Shown piece after piece: positions 19,708 to 30,275 of a DNA stretch of 64,000 bases. The stretch is from Superficieibacter electus. Its GTDB lineage: Bacteria > Pseudomonadota > Gammaproteobacteria > Enterobacterales > Enterobacteriaceae. How positions within the stretch are numbered: the stretch's first letter is position 1; the number at the start of each line of letters is the position of its first letter. The DNA is taken from assembly GCF_002915575.1 (NCBI RefSeq), contig NZ_PQGD01000011.1, positions 62,001 to 126,000 on the forward strand, read 5' to 3'. The position numbers and the translations under genes are program-made. The notes under the pieces are model-generated. The model did no database searches. It saw nothing but the letters and a program-made list of their open reading frames with translations, and had not been told where the DNA came from.

Positions 19708-21141
19708 TTACTTTTGACTGTCTTTCTGGATCTTACGAATGATATTGGTCGTCGAGCAGCCATCTTCAAAATTGAGCACCAGCACCTCGCCGCCGTTGGC
19801 CCAGACTTCTTCACTGCCGGCGATGTCTTCCGGTTTGTAGTCGCCGCCTTTCACCAGCAGATCCGGCAGAATGCCAGCAATCAGACGTTGCGGCGTATCT
19901 TCTTCAAACGAGACCACCCAGTCCACCGCTTCCAGCGCGCCGAGTACGATCATCCGCTGTTCCAGCGGGTTAACCGGACGCGAGTCACCTTTCAGCCGTT
20001 TAGTGGACGCGTCGCTGTTGACCGCGACAATCAGGCGATCGCCGAGTTTGCGGGCGTTAGCGAGATAAGACACGTGACCGGCATGGAGAATATCGAACAC
20101 GCCGTTGGTCATCACCACTTTCTCGCCGCGTTTGCGCGCCGCCGCTACGGCTTCCCGAAGTTCCTCTTCATCCATCACGCCAAAGCCGGTTTCCGAACGG
20201 CCACGCACCGCGTTTTCCAGCTCAATGGGCGACACCGTTGAGGTCCCCAACTTGCCGACCACCACGCCTGCCGCGGCGTTGGCGAAGTAGCAGGCCTCTT
20301 CCAGCGTATTACCCGCAGCCAGCGTCGCCGCCAGCACGCCAATCACCGTATCGCCTGCGCCGGTGACGTCATAGACTTCCTGCGCCTGCGTCGGCATATG
20401 CAACGGTTCTTTGCCCGGTTGCAGCAATGTCATCCCCTGCTCGGAGCGCGTCACCAGCAGGGCGCTAAGATCGAAATCGGCAATAATCTTCATGCCACGT
20501 TCAACCAGTTCCGCTTCGCTCTGGCATTTCCCGGCTACCGCCTCAAACTCGGAAAGGTTCGGCGTTAATAATGTCGCGCCACGGTAGCGCTCAAAATCAG
20601 TGCCTTTCGGGTCAATCAGCACCGGCACGTTGGCCTGACGCGCCAGGGCAATCATTTGCCGGACGCTCTCTAACGCGCCTTTGGCATAATCAGAGAGCAC
20701 CAGCGCCCCCACATGGCTGAGCGCCTGCTGAATACGATCGTGCATCGGCTGCGGATCGACCCCGGCGAAGCCTTCTTCAAAATCGAGACGGATTAATTGC
20801 TGATTACGCGACAAAACGCGCAGTTTGGTGATGGTCGGATGCGTCGGCACAGAAACGAAATCGCACTTCACGTTAACATCAGCCAGCGATTGACTCAGCG
20901 CACGCGCGGCGTCGTCAATTCCGGTCAGGCCAACCAGACGCGACGCCGCGCCCAGCGAAGCTATGTTCATCGCCACGTTCGCCGCGCCGCCAGGACGCTC
21001 CTCGATGGTATCCACTTTCACCACCGGCACCGGCGCTTCCGGTGAAATACGGCTGGTAGGGCCGTACCAGTAGCGATCCAGCATCACGTCACCAACGACC
21101 ATGACGTCTGCGCGGGTAAATTCTGGCAGCGTTACTTTCAT
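19708..21141 (-). CDS. hldE: Bifunctional heptose kinase/adenylyltransferase HldE
   Basis: Two steps of ADP-heptose synthesis for the LPS inner core. The N-terminal ribokinase-type domain (about 1-318) phosphorylates heptose-7-phosphate at C1 ([29 protein letters not shown]). The C-terminal nucleotidyltransferase domain (about 344-477) adds AMP ([16 protein letters not shown] with HxGH). 477 residues as in E. coli. It precedes nothing on its strand but follows glnE by 52 bases, the same hldE-glnE-ygiF order as E. coli. Confidence 0.97.
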   Translation of the reverse strand: MKVTLPEFTRADVMVVGDVMLDRYWYGPTSRISPEAPVPVVKVDTIEERPGGAANVAMNIASLGAASRLVGLTGIDDAARALSQSLADVNVKCDFVSVPTHPTITKLRVLSRNQQLIRLDFEEGFAGVDPQPMHDRIQQALSHVGALVLSDYAKGALESVRQMIALARQANVPVLIDPKGTDFERYRGATLLTPNLSEFEAVAGKCQSEAELVERGMKIIADFDLSALLVTRSEQGMTLLQPGKEPLHMPTQAQEVYDVTGAGDTVIGVLAATLAAGNTLEEACYFANAAAGVVVGKLGTSTVSPIELENAVRGRSETGFGVMDEEELREAVAAARKRGEKVVMTNGVFDILHAGHVSYLANARKLGDRLIVAVNSDASTKRLKGDSRPVNPLEQRMIVLGALEAVDWVVSFEEDTPQRLIAGILPDLLVKGGDYKPEDIAGSEEVWANGGEVLVLNFEDGCSTTNIIRKIQKDSQK

Positions 21142-21193
21142 TCCTGTCTCCTGAGAGATTCATCAGTCATACGTTTTATTGCGCGCGATAATA

Positions 21194-24052
21194 TCACACC
21201 TGTTCTGATGTGCACGGCTCCACCAGCCACTTCTGCCAGCTGGCGCTAACCAGCGCGCGTTCTGCGGCAAACGCATCCTGCGGCAAATGCCCCGGCTGCT
21301 CCTGAAGCGCGAGGTGGTGCAGTTCATCGCGCAGCGTAGTATATGCCCCGGTCAGTGCCTGCGCCTCCTGCTCATCCATAATGTCATTTTGCGCCAGCAG
21401 TTCCAGGATGCGCACATTGTCTGACCAGCGGGTGAGCTTCGGTTGTTGATGGGCGTAACGCAGCACCAGATACTGCGCGATAAATTCGATATCAGTAATG
21501 CCGCCCGCGTCGGTTTTGATATCAAAGCGATCGCGGTGTTTGTTGCCAAGATGGGCGCGCATTTTCTCGCGCATCTCACGCACCTCGGTTTGCAATTTCT
21601 CGCCCTCACGCGGCGCGCTTAAAATATCACGGCGGATGGCGTCAAACTGCTGATTGAGCAACGGATCGCCGTACACCACCCGGGCGCGTACCAGCGCCTG
21701 ATGCTCCCAGGTCCACGCCTCATTTTTCTGATAATCAGCAAAGGCTTCGGCAGTGGTGACTAACATCCCCGCCGCGCCAGAAGGCCGCAGCCGGGCATCG
21801 ACGTCATACAGAATGCCCGACGAGGTACGGGTACTGAACAGATGCATAATCCGCTGCGCCAGCCGCAGGTAGAACTGACGGCCGTCGATGTCGCGGTCGC
21901 CATCGGTCATAACGTCCATTGGACAATCGTGCAGAAACACTAAATCGAGATCGGAACTGTAGCCCAGCTCCCAGCCGCCGAGCTTACCGTAGCCAATCAC
22001 CGCAAAGCCACGACCTTCACGCTCGCCGAGATGCGCAGGACGTCCGTAACGGGCGACCATTTGCGTCCACGCCTGCTGGACTACCGCGTCAATCATCGCC
22101 TCCGCCAGCCAGGTTAAGTGATCGCTCACTTTCATCACCGGTAGCGTCCCGGCGATATCCGCCGCCGCAATACGCAGCAGTTGCGCCTGTTTAAACTGGC
22201 GCAGCGCTTCAAGCTGCTGTTCTTCGTCTTCCTCTGGCACCCGCAGCAAATACTGGCGTAGTTCATCGCGGTAGGCATCGGTGGCGGTAGGCTGATAAAG
22301 CGTACCCGGATCGAGAAGCTCATCCAGCAGCAGCGGATAACGCGCCAGCTGGCTGGCCACCATCGGCGAGGCGGCGCAGAGGGTAATCAAGTGTTTAAGC
22401 GCGCCGGGAAACTCGCTCAGCAATTCGAGGTAGGTCGTGCGGGTGACGATGCCGGTAAGTAGCGGCATCAGGCGGGAGAGCGGCACCGGAACGTCGTCAC
22501 GCGAGCAGACATCGGCCAGCAGATGCGGCATCAGGTGATCCAGCACCTGCCGACCGCGTGGGCCAATGGTGCGTTTATCCAGCTCTTTACGGAAATCGGC
22601 GATCAGCGCCACCACTCGCTGTCGGTCCACATCGCTGAGATGCGCCAGTACCGGCGTCGCGTCTTCCTCCTGCAACGCATCCTGCCACAGTTCGCGCCAG
22701 CTTTCCGAAAGTTGCTCGTCATGGCTGTCAGGATCATCATCACCGATCAGCTCGTTAAAGACCTGACGCACGCGGCGCATATGCTGTTCCAGCGCGGTTT
22801 CCAGCGTCGCCCAGTCGGCGAGGCGCATCCCCCACGCCAGCCGCGCCCGGTTAAGATCGTCGCCCGGCAGGGTCTGGGTCTGCTCATCGTTAATGCTTTG
22901 CAGCAGATTCTCCAGCCGCCGCAAAAACAGATATGCTTCGCGCAGGGCCGTTACATCCTCTTCCGGCAGCAGATGCAGCGCTGAGATAGCCGTCAGCGTC
23001 GGCAGCAATGCGCGAAGCTGTAATGACGGTTCGCGCCCGCCGCGAATAAGCTGGAACACCTGCACGATAAACTCAATTTCGCGGATACCGCCCGCGCCGA
23101 GTTTGATGTTGTCCTTCAGGCCGCGACGCCTGACTTCACGGGCGATCATGCCCTTCATATTACGTAAGGACTGGATGACGCTGAAATCGATATAGCGGCG
23201 GAAGACAAACGGACGCAGCATAGCGCGCAGTTCGCTGGCGTAAACGCCCTCGTTATCGCCCATAATGCGCGCTTTAACCATCGCATAGCGCTCCCAGTCG
23301 CGGCCCTGCTCCTGGTAATAATCTTCCAGCGCGGCAAAACTTAGTACCAGCGGGCCGCTGTCGCCAAATGGCCGCAGGCGCATATCCACCCGATAAACAA
23401 AACCGTCCTGAGTGGGCTGATCCAGCGCTTTAATCAGCCGTTGCCCGAGGCGGGTAAAAAACTGCGCGTTATCCAGCTCGCGACGCCCGCCCTGCGTGGA
23501 GCCTTTCTCCGGCCAGGCAAAAATCAGATCGATATCCGAAGAGAAGTTCAGCTCGCCGCCGCCCAGCTTGCCCATCCCCAGGATCAGCAGCGGCTGCGCC
23601 TCGCCACGGGCGTTGCACGGCGTGCCCCACTCCCGGCAGCAGGCCGCGTACAGCCAGTCGCGGGCGGCGACAATCAGCGTTTCCGCCAGCGCGCTGAGTT
23701 GCTGTAACGTCGCTTCTTCGCTCACCAGCATCAGCGCCTGCGCCCAGGCAATGCGCACCATGATCCGGCGACGGAACAGGCGCAGGGCGTGCATCAATAC
23801 CGCATCGTCGTTCACCGACGCCAGCGTCTCCTGCAACCATTGCGCATACTGCCGCCACTCCTCCGCCTGCGGCGGATCGCTCTCCAGCGCCGTCAGCCAT
23901 TCAGGATGCGCCACCACGCCCTGCTGAACGAAATCACTGAAAGTAAGCACTGACTGCGCCTGCTCACTGAGCGTCTGTACCGGAAAATCGTCCGGCAGGC
24001 GCTCAAGTACGGTATGCCAGTGCTGCTGTAAGGGCGTAGAAAGCGGCATCAT
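21194..24052 (-). CDS. glnE: Glutamine synthetase adenylyltransferase/deadenylase GlnE
   Basis: Bidirectional enzyme that adds or removes AMP on glutamine synthetase in response to PII. Two nucleotidyltransferase domains are present: N-terminal deadenylase ([15 protein letters not shown], about residues 170-185) and C-terminal adenylylase ([15 protein letters not shown], about 695-710), separated by a regulatory helical region. 952 residues against 946 in E. coli. Two tandem ATGs begin the frame; the first has AGGA eight bases upstream. It lies 21 bases from ygiF. Relevant here because urease in the same window is probably under nitrogen control too. Confidence 0.97.
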   Translation of the reverse strand: MMPLSTPLQQHWHTVLERLPDDFPVQTLSEQAQSVLTFSDFVQQGVVAHPEWLTALESDPPQAEEWRQYAQWLQETLASVNDDAVLMHALRLFRRRIMVRIAWAQALMLVSEEATLQQLSALAETLIVAARDWLYAACCREWGTPCNARGEAQPLLILGMGKLGGGELNFSSDIDLIFAWPEKGSTQGGRRELDNAQFFTRLGQRLIKALDQPTQDGFVYRVDMRLRPFGDSGPLVLSFAALEDYYQEQGRDWERYAMVKARIMGDNEGVYASELRAMLRPFVFRRYIDFSVIQSLRNMKGMIAREVRRRGLKDNIKLGAGGIREIEFIVQVFQLIRGGREPSLQLRALLPTLTAISALHLLPEEDVTALREAYLFLRRLENLLQSINDEQTQTLPGDDLNRARLAWGMRLADWATLETALEQHMRRVRQVFNELIGDDDPDSHDEQLSESWRELWQDALQEEDATPVLAHLSDVDRQRVVALIADFRKELDKRTIGPRGRQVLDHLMPHLLADVCSRDDVPVPLSRLMPLLTGIVTRTTYLELLSEFPGALKHLITLCAASPMVASQLARYPLLLDELLDPGTLYQPTATDAYRDELRQYLLRVPEEDEEQQLEALRQFKQAQLLRIAAADIAGTLPVMKVSDHLTWLAEAMIDAVVQQAWTQMVARYGRPAHLGEREGRGFAVIGYGKLGGWELGYSSDLDLVFLHDCPMDVMTDGDRDIDGRQFYLRLAQRIMHLFSTRTSSGILYDVDARLRPSGAAGMLVTTAEAFADYQKNEAWTWEHQALVRARVVYGDPLLNQQFDAIRRDILSAPREGEKLQTEVREMREKMRAHLGNKHRDRFDIKTDAGGITDIEFIAQYLVLRYAHQQPKLTRWSDNVRILELLAQNDIMDEQEAQALTGAYTTLRDELHHLALQEQPGHLPQDAFAAERALVSASWQKWLVEPCTSEQV

Positions 24053-24073
24053 CGGGGATATCCTTTACCTGAA

Positions 24074-25375
24074 TTAACGTTTACCGCTGTGCAGCCAGAA
24101 CGGCTCCATGGCCAGCGCTTCATTGCGGAAATGTTCAATTTCAATGTGCTGGCGTTTCTTGATGGCGTAAAGCAGGCCCTGCCAGTTCTCCAGCCACGCC
24201 TGGGCGACGACGGGATCGTAATTTCCCGCCAGCAGGGTAATGCTGTCGATATCACGGCTCAGGCGGGGGATCTGATCGGCATAGCTGTCACCCAGCGGAT
24301 ACGCGAAGGTTTTGCGCAGTTCAGCCGCGTGGCGCGAGAGGGAAATATCCGCATAACGCTTGAAGGAGTCAGCAAATTTGGCCTGCGCTTTGGCGTCGAG
24401 AAAGGGTTGCCAGCCGCGGGTAATCAGCCATTCGGTCAGGTTGAGTTTTGCCAGCGCAATGTTGGCGCTGCTGGCGGCCGTCTCTGCCGATACGTCTGAT
24501 GCCAGCGTGGCTTCTGACAGCGTGAGCAGGTCACGTAAGCGAGCGCTCGCTTTGCGCGGCACAATGCCGCCAAACAGCGTAAGCGTATGACGAATGAGGC
24601 TGATAGCCGCCTGCACGCCCGCTTTCGCCGCCGCATTGCCGCGGACCCACAGTTCTTCGTGATATTGCCACTGAGAAAGCGCTTTTTCGAGCGCCGCCTC
24701 GAACGCCTGCTCAACGCTGGCTTTGCGCGGCACAGACAAGATTGTCAGCGGCCTGAGCGGGCGCTCCGGGTTGCCCTGCGCCAGATGATAACCACGCGCG
24801 GCTTTGCTCAGGCTACCCTGGCGCAGCACCTCCAGATTCACCAGTTGGCGCGCCAGCTTCAGCAAATCCTGGGTGTCACCGGATAACAGCTCCAGCTCCA
24901 GTTCGCTAATCGGCTCCTGCGCGTCACCGGCTTTGACCTCACCGCGATCCAGGGCGATTTCAATACGGCTCGCGCCAACGTCCACCAGCCATTTCTCCCG
25001 CTGGAAATCGGTGCTGAACAGCGGCTGTACCTGCTCTGCCAGATGCGCAGGCAGCTCGCCTTCTGGCCAGACTTCAGCCGGGAAAAGCGACAGATCCAGC
25101 TCCGGCTGACTCAGTTCGATATTGTATTCCGGGCGCTGATGCAGCCCGCCAACCACGCGTCCGGCGACCTTAATGGTCATTTCATAACGACCGTTATTGC
25201 CGCGAATGCGCAGCCCTCTGTCGTGCTGGCGCAGCCAGTTGTCCGGCGTCTCATAGTAGATATTGAGCAGCGGGCTGGCAGGGATGTGTTCTGCCGACAG
25301 CGTGTTCAGGTGATTGCGCAGCGTCTCAACGCCGTCGTGGTTAACGATAAACTTCAATTCGATTTCTTGAGCCAT
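24074..25375 (-). CDS. ygiF: Inorganic triphosphatase YgiF (CYTH-CHAD)
   Basis: Hydrolyses inorganic tripolyphosphate. The N-terminal CYTH domain (about 1-200) has the signature EIELKF near the start and paired acidic and basic residues along the tunnel (RGLRIRGNNGRYEMTIK, ISELELELLSG). The C-terminal CHAD domain (about 215-433) is alpha-helical and histidine-bearing, a fold tied to polyphosphate. 433 residues, as in E. coli. Upstream of glnE in the same leftward group. Confidence 0.95.
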   Translation of the reverse strand: MAQEIELKFIVNHDGVETLRNHLNTLSAEHIPASPLLNIYYETPDNWLRQHDRGLRIRGNNGRYEMTIKVAGRVVGGLHQRPEYNIELSQPELDLSLFPAEVWPEGELPAHLAEQVQPLFSTDFQREKWLVDVGASRIEIALDRGEVKAGDAQEPISELELELLSGDTQDLLKLARQLVNLEVLRQGSLSKAARGYHLAQGNPERPLRPLTILSVPRKASVEQAFEAALEKALSQWQYHEELWVRGNAAAKAGVQAAISLIRHTLTLFGGIVPRKASARLRDLLTLSEATLASDVSAETAASSANIALAKLNLTEWLITRGWQPFLDAKAQAKFADSFKRYADISLSRHAAELRKTFAYPLGDSYADQIPRLSRDIDSITLLAGNYDPVVAQAWLENWQGLLYAIKKRQHIEIEHFRNEALAMEPFWLHSGKR

Positions 25376-25604
25376 GGCTGAATTCTTATGATTACGTTGT
25401 TACGAAAGACAATTAGCACGAACTTACGCGCATCTTTTTTGTCAGTAGATAGTATTTTGCGGCAAAATACCATGCACTGTGCGCGTTGAGGGCATAAAAG
25501 TTTGGCTTTTCGACCTGGATGATTCCGATTGCTGCTTACGCCATTACGTCGTCAGACTGTTGCCACGACATTCGTTCCACTTCTATGACAATAACGATGA
25601 TCTA

Positions 25605-26225
25605 ATGCCTAAATTACGCTTGATTGCCTTAACTTTACTCACGCTTAGCGTTTCCACCGTCACGCACGGTGAAGAAAAGCGTTACGTTTCGGATGAACTA
25701 AACACCTGGGTGCGCAGCGGCCCGGGAGATAATTATCGTCTCGTTGGCACGGTAAATGCCGGCGAAGAAGTGGCCCTGCTCCAGACGGACGCGGGCACGA
25801 ATTATGGCCAGGTGCGCGACAGCAGCGGCCGTACCGCCTGGATTCCGCTTAAAGAGCTGAATACCGAACCGAGCCTGCGCTCGCGCGTGCCGGATCTGGA
25901 AAATCAGGTAAAAACCCTCACTGATAAGCTCAACGGTATCGACACCACCTGGAACCAGCGCACCGCGGAAATGCAGCAAAAAGTTGCACAAAGTGATAGC
26001 GTCATTAACGGCCTGAAGCAGGAAAATCAGAAGCTTAAGAATGAGCTTATCGTGGCACAGAAAAAAGTCAGCGCCGCCAATTTACAGCTCGATGACAAGC
26101 AGCGCACCATCATTATGCAGTGGTTTATGTATGGCGGCGGCGTGCTGGGTATCGGGCTGCTGTTGGGACTGGTGCTGCCGCATATGATCCCAAGCCGTAA
26201 GCGCAAAGACCGCTGGATGAATTAA
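25605..26225 (+). CDS. ygiM: SH3-domain membrane protein YgiM
   Basis: 206 residues: a cleavable signal (MPKLRLIALTLLTLSVSTVTHG), a bacterial SH3 domain (about 25-90, TWVRSGPGDNYRLVG, GRTAWIPLKELN), a coiled coil (about 98-165) and a C-terminal transmembrane helix (about 170-192) with a basic tail. Such proteins sit at the inner membrane facing the periplasm; the exact role is not settled. The start at 25605 matches E. coli; the frame is open 42 codons upstream with unrelated sequence. No strong ribosome site is visible before this ATG. Confidence 0.93.
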   Translation: MPKLRLIALTLLTLSVSTVTHGEEKRYVSDELNTWVRSGPGDNYRLVGTVNAGEEVALLQTDAGTNYGQVRDSSGRTAWIPLKELNTEPSLRSRVPDLENQVKTLTDKLNGIDTTWNQRTAEMQQKVAQSDSVINGLKQENQKLKNELIVAQKKVSAANLQLDDKQRTIIMQWFMYGGGVLGIGLLLGLVLPHMIPSRKRKDRWMN

Positions 26226-26293
26226 GCCAGATTCGCCTTCTCCTCTACACTTACGTATGATTTGGCAACAGACAACGCGTAAGGAGAGGTGGA

Positions 26294-27535
26294 GTGAAGA
26301 GTTATCTGGTCGGTGGCGCAGTCAGGGACAGGTTATTAGGGCTACCGATTAAAGACCGGGATTGGGTCGTGGTTGGCGCAACGCCACAAGAAATGCTCGA
26401 CGCGGGCTACCAGCAGGTAGGCCGCGATTTCCCCGTGTTTCTCCATCCTGAAAGCCATGAAGAATACGCGCTGGCCCGCACCGAGCGTAAATCTGGCTCC
26501 GGTTACACTGGCTTCACCTGCTATGCCGCCCCGGACGTGACGCTGGAAGAAGATTTACAGCGGCGCGATCTGACGGTGAACGCGCTGGCGCAGGATACCG
26601 ACGGCAAACTTATCGATCCGTATCACGGACAGGCGGACCTGCAAAACCGTCTGCTGCGCCATGTTTCCCCGGCCTTTAGCGAAGATCCGCTACGCGTATT
26701 GCGCGTGGCGCGCTTTGCTGCGCGCTACGCGCATCTTAGTTTCCGCATTGCCGAAGAAACGCTGGCGCTGATGCGCGAGATGACCGCCGCCGGAGAGCTG
26801 GCGCATCTGACGCCGGAGCGGGTGTGGAAAGAGACGGAAAGCGCGCTCGGTACCCGCAATCCGCAGGTTTATTTCCAGGTTCTCCGCGACTGCGGTGCGT
26901 TAAAAGTACTGTTTCCAGAGCTGGATATTCTGTTTGGCGTTCCCGCCCCGGCAAAATGGCATCCGGAAATCGACACCGGGATTCACACTTTAATGACGCT
27001 CTCAATGGCGGCGATGCTCAGCCCGGAGATTGACGTGCGCTTTGCTACCCTGTGCCACGATCTGGGTAAAGGTCTGACCCCCAAAGAACTGTGGCCCCGC
27101 CACCACGGCCACGGTCCGGCGGGCGTCCGGCTGGTCAGCGAGATTTGTACGCGCCTGCGGGTGCCGAATGAGATCCGCGATCTGGCAAAGCTGGTGGCCG
27201 AGTATCACGATCTGATCCATACCTTCCCGCTGCTACAACCGAAAACCATCGTTAAACTGTTCGACTCCATTGATGCCTGGCGCAAGCCGCAGCGCGTGGA
27301 GCAGATTGCGCTGACCAGCGAAGCCGACGTGCGCGGTCGTACCGGCTTTGAAGCCAATGATTATCCGCAGGGACGTCAGCTCCGCGCCGCCTGGGAGGTT
27401 GCCCGCGCGGTGCCAGTTAGTGAGGTGGTAAAAGCCGGTTTTCAGGGGCCGGATATTCGTGAAGAGTTAACCCGACGCCGCATCCGCGCCGTGGCTCAGT
27501 GGAAGAATAAAAACTGCCCTCAGCCGGAAAGCTGA
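26294..27535 (+). CDS. cca: Multifunctional CCA tRNA nucleotidyltransferase
   Basis: Adds and repairs the 3'-CCA end of tRNAs. Class II nucleotidyltransferase head: [21 protein letters not shown] and [12 protein letters not shown]. As in other gammaproteobacteria a C-terminal HD phosphohydrolase domain is present ([20 protein letters not shown]). Begins at GTG with GGAGAGGTGGA just upstream, as in E. coli. 413 residues (E. coli 412). The 3' end overlaps a bidirectional hairpin shared with uppP. Confidence 0.97.
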   Translation: MKSYLVGGAVRDRLLGLPIKDRDWVVVGATPQEMLDAGYQQVGRDFPVFLHPESHEEYALARTERKSGSGYTGFTCYAAPDVTLEEDLQRRDLTVNALAQDTDGKLIDPYHGQADLQNRLLRHVSPAFSEDPLRVLRVARFAARYAHLSFRIAEETLALMREMTAAGELAHLTPERVWKETESALGTRNPQVYFQVLRDCGALKVLFPELDILFGVPAPAKWHPEIDTGIHTLMTLSMAAMLSPEIDVRFATLCHDLGKGLTPKELWPRHHGHGPAGVRLVSEICTRLRVPNEIRDLAKLVAEYHDLIHTFPLLQPKTIVKLFDSIDAWRKPQRVEQIALTSEADVRGRTGFEANDYPQGRQLRAAWEVARAVPVSEVVKAGFQGPDIREELTRRRIRAVAQWKNKNCPQPES

Positions 27536-27539
27536 GGGC
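27516..27539. terminator. Bidirectional hairpin between cca and uppP
   Basis: GCCCTCAGC pairs with GCTGAGGGC around CGGAAA. It covers the last codons and stop of cca and lies seven bases from the end of the convergent uppP gene. AATAAAAA on the left would read as a T run for the minus strand, so it fits best as the uppP terminator. Confidence 0.7.
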
Positions 27540-27545
27540 GGGCGC

Positions 27546-28367
27546 TTACATAAAGACTGCGTACACCGCTGCCGCGACGATAAAACGGTAAATCGCGAAC
27601 GGAATAAACGAGATACGTTTGATGATATGCAGGAAGGTTTTGATGGCAATCAGCGCCACCACGAATGCGGTGATGAAACCGACAGCAAACATCGGGATAT
27701 CGGCAACCGACAGGAAACCAATGCTTTTATAGAGATCCAGCGCGGTGGCCCCCATCATCATTGGCACCGCCAGCAGGAATGAGAATTCAGAGGCCGCGTA
27801 ACGGCTGACACCCATCAGCATCCCGCCTGAGATGGTCGCACCTGAGCGGGAAAAGCCCGGCCACAGCGCCAGACACTGAAAGCAACCAATCATAAACGCC
27901 TGGCGATAAGTCATATCGTCCACACCCACCGCACGCGGCTCTTTCGGCTTCAGGCATTCAGCGGCGATCAGCAGCAGGCCGCCGACCACCAGCGCATACA
28001 TGACGTTAATTGGGTTAAACAGCGATTTAATCGTGTCGTGGAACACCAGCCCCAGCACCACCGCCGGGATCATTCCAAGCAGGATATGAATAAGCGACAG
28101 GCGACCTTTCCCCGTCCCTTCATGCTGCGGCTTGCGACCAAAATGAATGCCAATGAGGCCAAACAGACGCCGCCAGAACATCACCACTACCGCCAGAATG
28201 GACCCTAACTGGATCACGACCTCGAAGGTTTTCGCCGTTTCGTCTTCAAAGCCCAGCAGGTGCCCGACGATAATCATGTGCCCGGTACTGGAAACAGGCA
28301 GGAACTCCGTCAATCCTTCGACTACGCCCAGGATCGCCGCAATCAGCAGCGAATGCATATCGCTCAT
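27546..28367 (-). CDS. uppP: Undecaprenyl-diphosphate phosphatase UppP (BacA)
   Basis: Integral membrane enzyme that recycles the C55 lipid carrier for peptidoglycan and other envelope polymers; overproduction gives bacitracin resistance in E. coli. Catalytic motifs: [14 protein letters not shown] near residues 17-30 and [11 protein letters not shown] near 170-180. 273 residues with about eight membrane helices. Start at 28367 ([14 protein letters not shown]); a longer frame reaches 28556 but reads through the ERIC element and is not family-like. Confidence 0.97.
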   Translation of the reverse strand: MSDMHSLLIAAILGVVEGLTEFLPVSSTGHMIIVGHLLGFEDETAKTFEVVIQLGSILAVVVMFWRRLFGLIGIHFGRKPQHEGTGKGRLSLIHILLGMIPAVVLGLVFHDTIKSLFNPINVMYALVVGGLLLIAAECLKPKEPRAVGVDDMTYRQAFMIGCFQCLALWPGFSRSGATISGGMLMGVSRYAASEFSFLLAVPMMMGATALDLYKSIGFLSVADIPMFAVGFITAFVVALIAIKTFLHIIKRISFIPFAIYRFIVAAAVYAVFM

Positions 28368-28403
28368 TAAGTAAACCCCTAAAAGATAAATGAATGAAGC
28401 CTG

Positions 28404-28525
28404 TACCCTAAATAATTCAAGTTGCAGAAAGGCAGTGACGCAGTGAACCCCGGGAGCGTACTCCAGTACGTGACTGGGGTGAGCGAGGAAAGCCAACGCA
28501 TATGCAACTTGAAGTATGACGGGTA
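28404..28525. repeat. ERIC (IRU) element upstream of uppP
   Basis: An imperfect 122-base palindrome: ends TACCCTAAATAATTCAAGTT and AACTTGAAGTATGACGGGTA, with the centre GTGAACCCCGGGAGCGTAC and GTACGTGACTGGGGTGAGCG, which is the classical ERIC core. It lies 36 bases upstream of the uppP start, so it is transcribed in the uppP leader or carries the promoter distance; folB lies on its other side on the same strand. Confidence 0.95.
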
Positions 28526-28581
28526 TAAAATAATCCTGCATTATGACCAGCGTCATCGCGCTGGGTTTAATAATACTTTAT

Positions 28582-28950
28582 TTAAATGTTTTCTTTAGGA
28601 ATATTGCCACGCTCAATAACAACCCCGACGCTGGCCGCGCGTGCTACCGCCCCCGGTTTGCTGACTTTAATGCGTACCCACGGCGACGGAAAACGTGACA
28701 GCAGCAGAGTGGCCACCTCCTCCGCGACGCGTTCTACCAGCGCAAAACGTCCGCCTTCAACATGACTGACCACCAGCTCGCTGACGTCGGCGTAGCTCAG
28801 GCAGTCTGCAACATCATCGCTGGCCGCCGCTTTACGGTTATCCCAGGCCATTTCGATATCGAACATCAGCTTTTGTTCGATGGTTTGCTCCCAGTCATAC
28901 ACGCCAATAGTGGTGATTACCGAAAGTTGCTCTATAAATACAATATCCAT
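28582..28950 (-). CDS. folB: Dihydroneopterin aldolase FolB
   Basis: Makes 6-hydroxymethyl-dihydropterin in folate synthesis, also acting as an epimerase. 122 residues: MDIVFIEQLSVITTIGVYDWE at the start, CLSYADVSELV and the catalytic lysine region RIKVSKPGAVARA. Two ATGs stand side by side; the second (28950) has AGG at the better distance and equals the E. coli start. Divergent from plsY. Confidence 0.96.
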   Translation of the reverse strand: MDIVFIEQLSVITTIGVYDWEQTIEQKLMFDIEMAWDNRKAAASDDVADCLSYADVSELVVSHVEGGRFALVERVAEEVATLLLSRFPSPWVRIKVSKPGAVARAASVGVVIERGNIPKENI

Positions 28951-29057
28951 CATGACCTGCCTGCTTTTTGGCTAAACCGGATACCACTTCCGGCGAATTA
29001 TGCGTATTATCCACAGATGCAGAGAATAAACCGATTTTTTCTAAACGGAACAGCGTT

Positions 29058-29696
29058 ATGAGTGCAATCGCGCCTGGAATGATCATCCTCGCCTACCTTT
29101 GCGGCTCAATTTCCAGCGCCATTCTGGTCTGCCGCATTGCAGGTTTACCCGATCCGCGCGAAAGCGGCTCCGGTAATCCGGGGGCGACCAACGTCTTAAG
29201 AATTGGCGGCAAGGGAGCAGCCGTAACCGTACTGATTTTTGATGTCTTAAAAGGCATGTTGCCGGTCTGGGGCGCGTACGCCCTCGGCGTCGCGCCGTTC
29301 TGGCTGGGGCTGATTGCTATCGCCGCCTGCCTCGGGCACATCTGGCCAGTCTTCTTTCACTTTCGCGGCGGTAAAGGCGTGGCGACCGCGTTCGGCGCGA
29401 TTGCGCCTATTGGCTGGGATTTGACCGGCGTAATGGCGGGGACCTGGCTGCTGACGATTTTGCTGAGCGGCTACTCGTCGCTGGGCGCGATTGTCAGCGC
29501 GTTGATCGCGCCGTTCTACGTCTGGTGGTTCAAACCACAGTTCACCTTCCCGGTATCAATGCTTTCGTGTCTGATCCTGCTGCGTCATCACGACAATATC
29601 CAGCGGCTCTGGCGGCGTCAGGAAACCAAAATCTGGACGCGGCTGAAGAAGAAAAAGCCAAAAGATGCGGGCGAGGACGGCGGGCGTAATGCCTGA
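29058..29696 (+). CDS. plsY: Glycerol-3-phosphate acyltransferase PlsY
   Basis: Membrane acyltransferase that uses acyl-phosphate to make lysophosphatidic acid. Conserved loops [23 protein letters not shown] and the C-terminal RHHDNIQRL are present between five to seven helices. Start at 29058 ([11 protein letters not shown]); 212 residues, with a lysine-rich tail seven residues longer than E. coli. The stop TGA lies inside the first copy of the 68-base REP array (AATGCCTGATGG), so the repeat contributes the last codons. Confidence 0.95.
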   Translation: MSAIAPGMIILAYLCGSISSAILVCRIAGLPDPRESGSGNPGATNVLRIGGKGAAVTVLIFDVLKGMLPVWGAYALGVAPFWLGLIAIAACLGHIWPVFFHFRGGKGVATAFGAIAPIGWDLTGVMAGTWLLTILLSGYSSLGAIVSALIAPFYVWWFKPQFTFPVSMLSCLILLRHHDNIQRLWRRQETKIWTRLKKKKPKDAGEDGGRNA

Positions 29697-30060
29697 TGGC
29701 GCTTCGCTTATCAGGCCTACAGATTATTCATAATCACTGGCCACAATGGTGTCGTAATGCCTGATGGCGCTTCGCTTATCAGGCCTACGGATTATCCATA
29801 ACCACTGGCCGCAATGGTGTCGTAATGCCTGATGGCGCTTCGCTTATCAGGCCTACAGATTATTTATAACCACTGGCCGCAATGGTGTCGTAATGCCTGA
29901 TGGCGCTTCGCTTATCAGGCCTACAGATTATTCATAACCACTGGCCGCAATGGTGTCGTAATGCCTGATGGCGCTTCGCTTATCAGGCCTACAGATTATT
30001 CATAACCACTGGCCGCAGTGGTGTCGTAATGCCTGATGGCGCTTCGCTTATCAGGCCTAC
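29691..30060. repeat. Tandem REP array, six copies, 68-bp period
   Basis: GCCTGATGGCGCTTCGCTTA with TCAGGCCTAC begins at 29691, 29759, 29827, 29895, 29963 and 30031, exactly 68 bases apart. The spacer (CAGATTATTCATAACCACTG, GCCGCAATGGTGTCGTAAT) is almost unchanged between copies; the sixth ends at the REP. All REPs point the same way. It forms the 3' flank of plsY and starts within its last codons. Confidence 0.95.
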
Positions 30061-30104
30061 AAAACGTTTCAGCGTTACGTCTCCATAATAAATGATCCTC
30101 CCAT

Positions 30105-30142
30105 CGTAGGCCGGATAAGGCGTAGCCGTCATCCGGCATTAC
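30105..30142. repeat. Single REP element of another subtype
   Basis: CGTAGGCCGGATAAGGCG with TAGCCGTCATCCGGCATTAC is a standard REP palindrome, inverted relative to the preceding array and not part of its 68-base register. Confidence 0.85.
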
Positions 30143-30203
30143 GCCGCGCTGGTCACTTGCGTCACTATCCGCCATTGCTGCCCTTCCGTTATGACTTATA
30201 ACC

Positions 30204-30224
30204 AAATGTGATTTAGCTCACTTT
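30204..30224 (+). promoter_or_regulatory. CRP-binding-site-like sequence before the MFS gene
   Basis: AAATGTGA-TTTAGC-TCACTTT matches the CRP consensus TGTGA-N6-TCACA in nine of ten core positions and keeps the flanking A/T. It lies about 50 bases before the MFS start, so catabolite control of this transporter is plausible. Judged by eye. Confidence 0.65.
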
Positions 30225-30275
30225 CCTGCGCTGGGTACTCTTTCACAACACATCGCCAACACAACTATACAAAAA

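Noticed and set aside
29697-30275. Coding potential in the plsY-MFS gap (minus-strand frame 29996-30205)
   Set aside because: Made of REP sequence and the promoter region; no family-like content.
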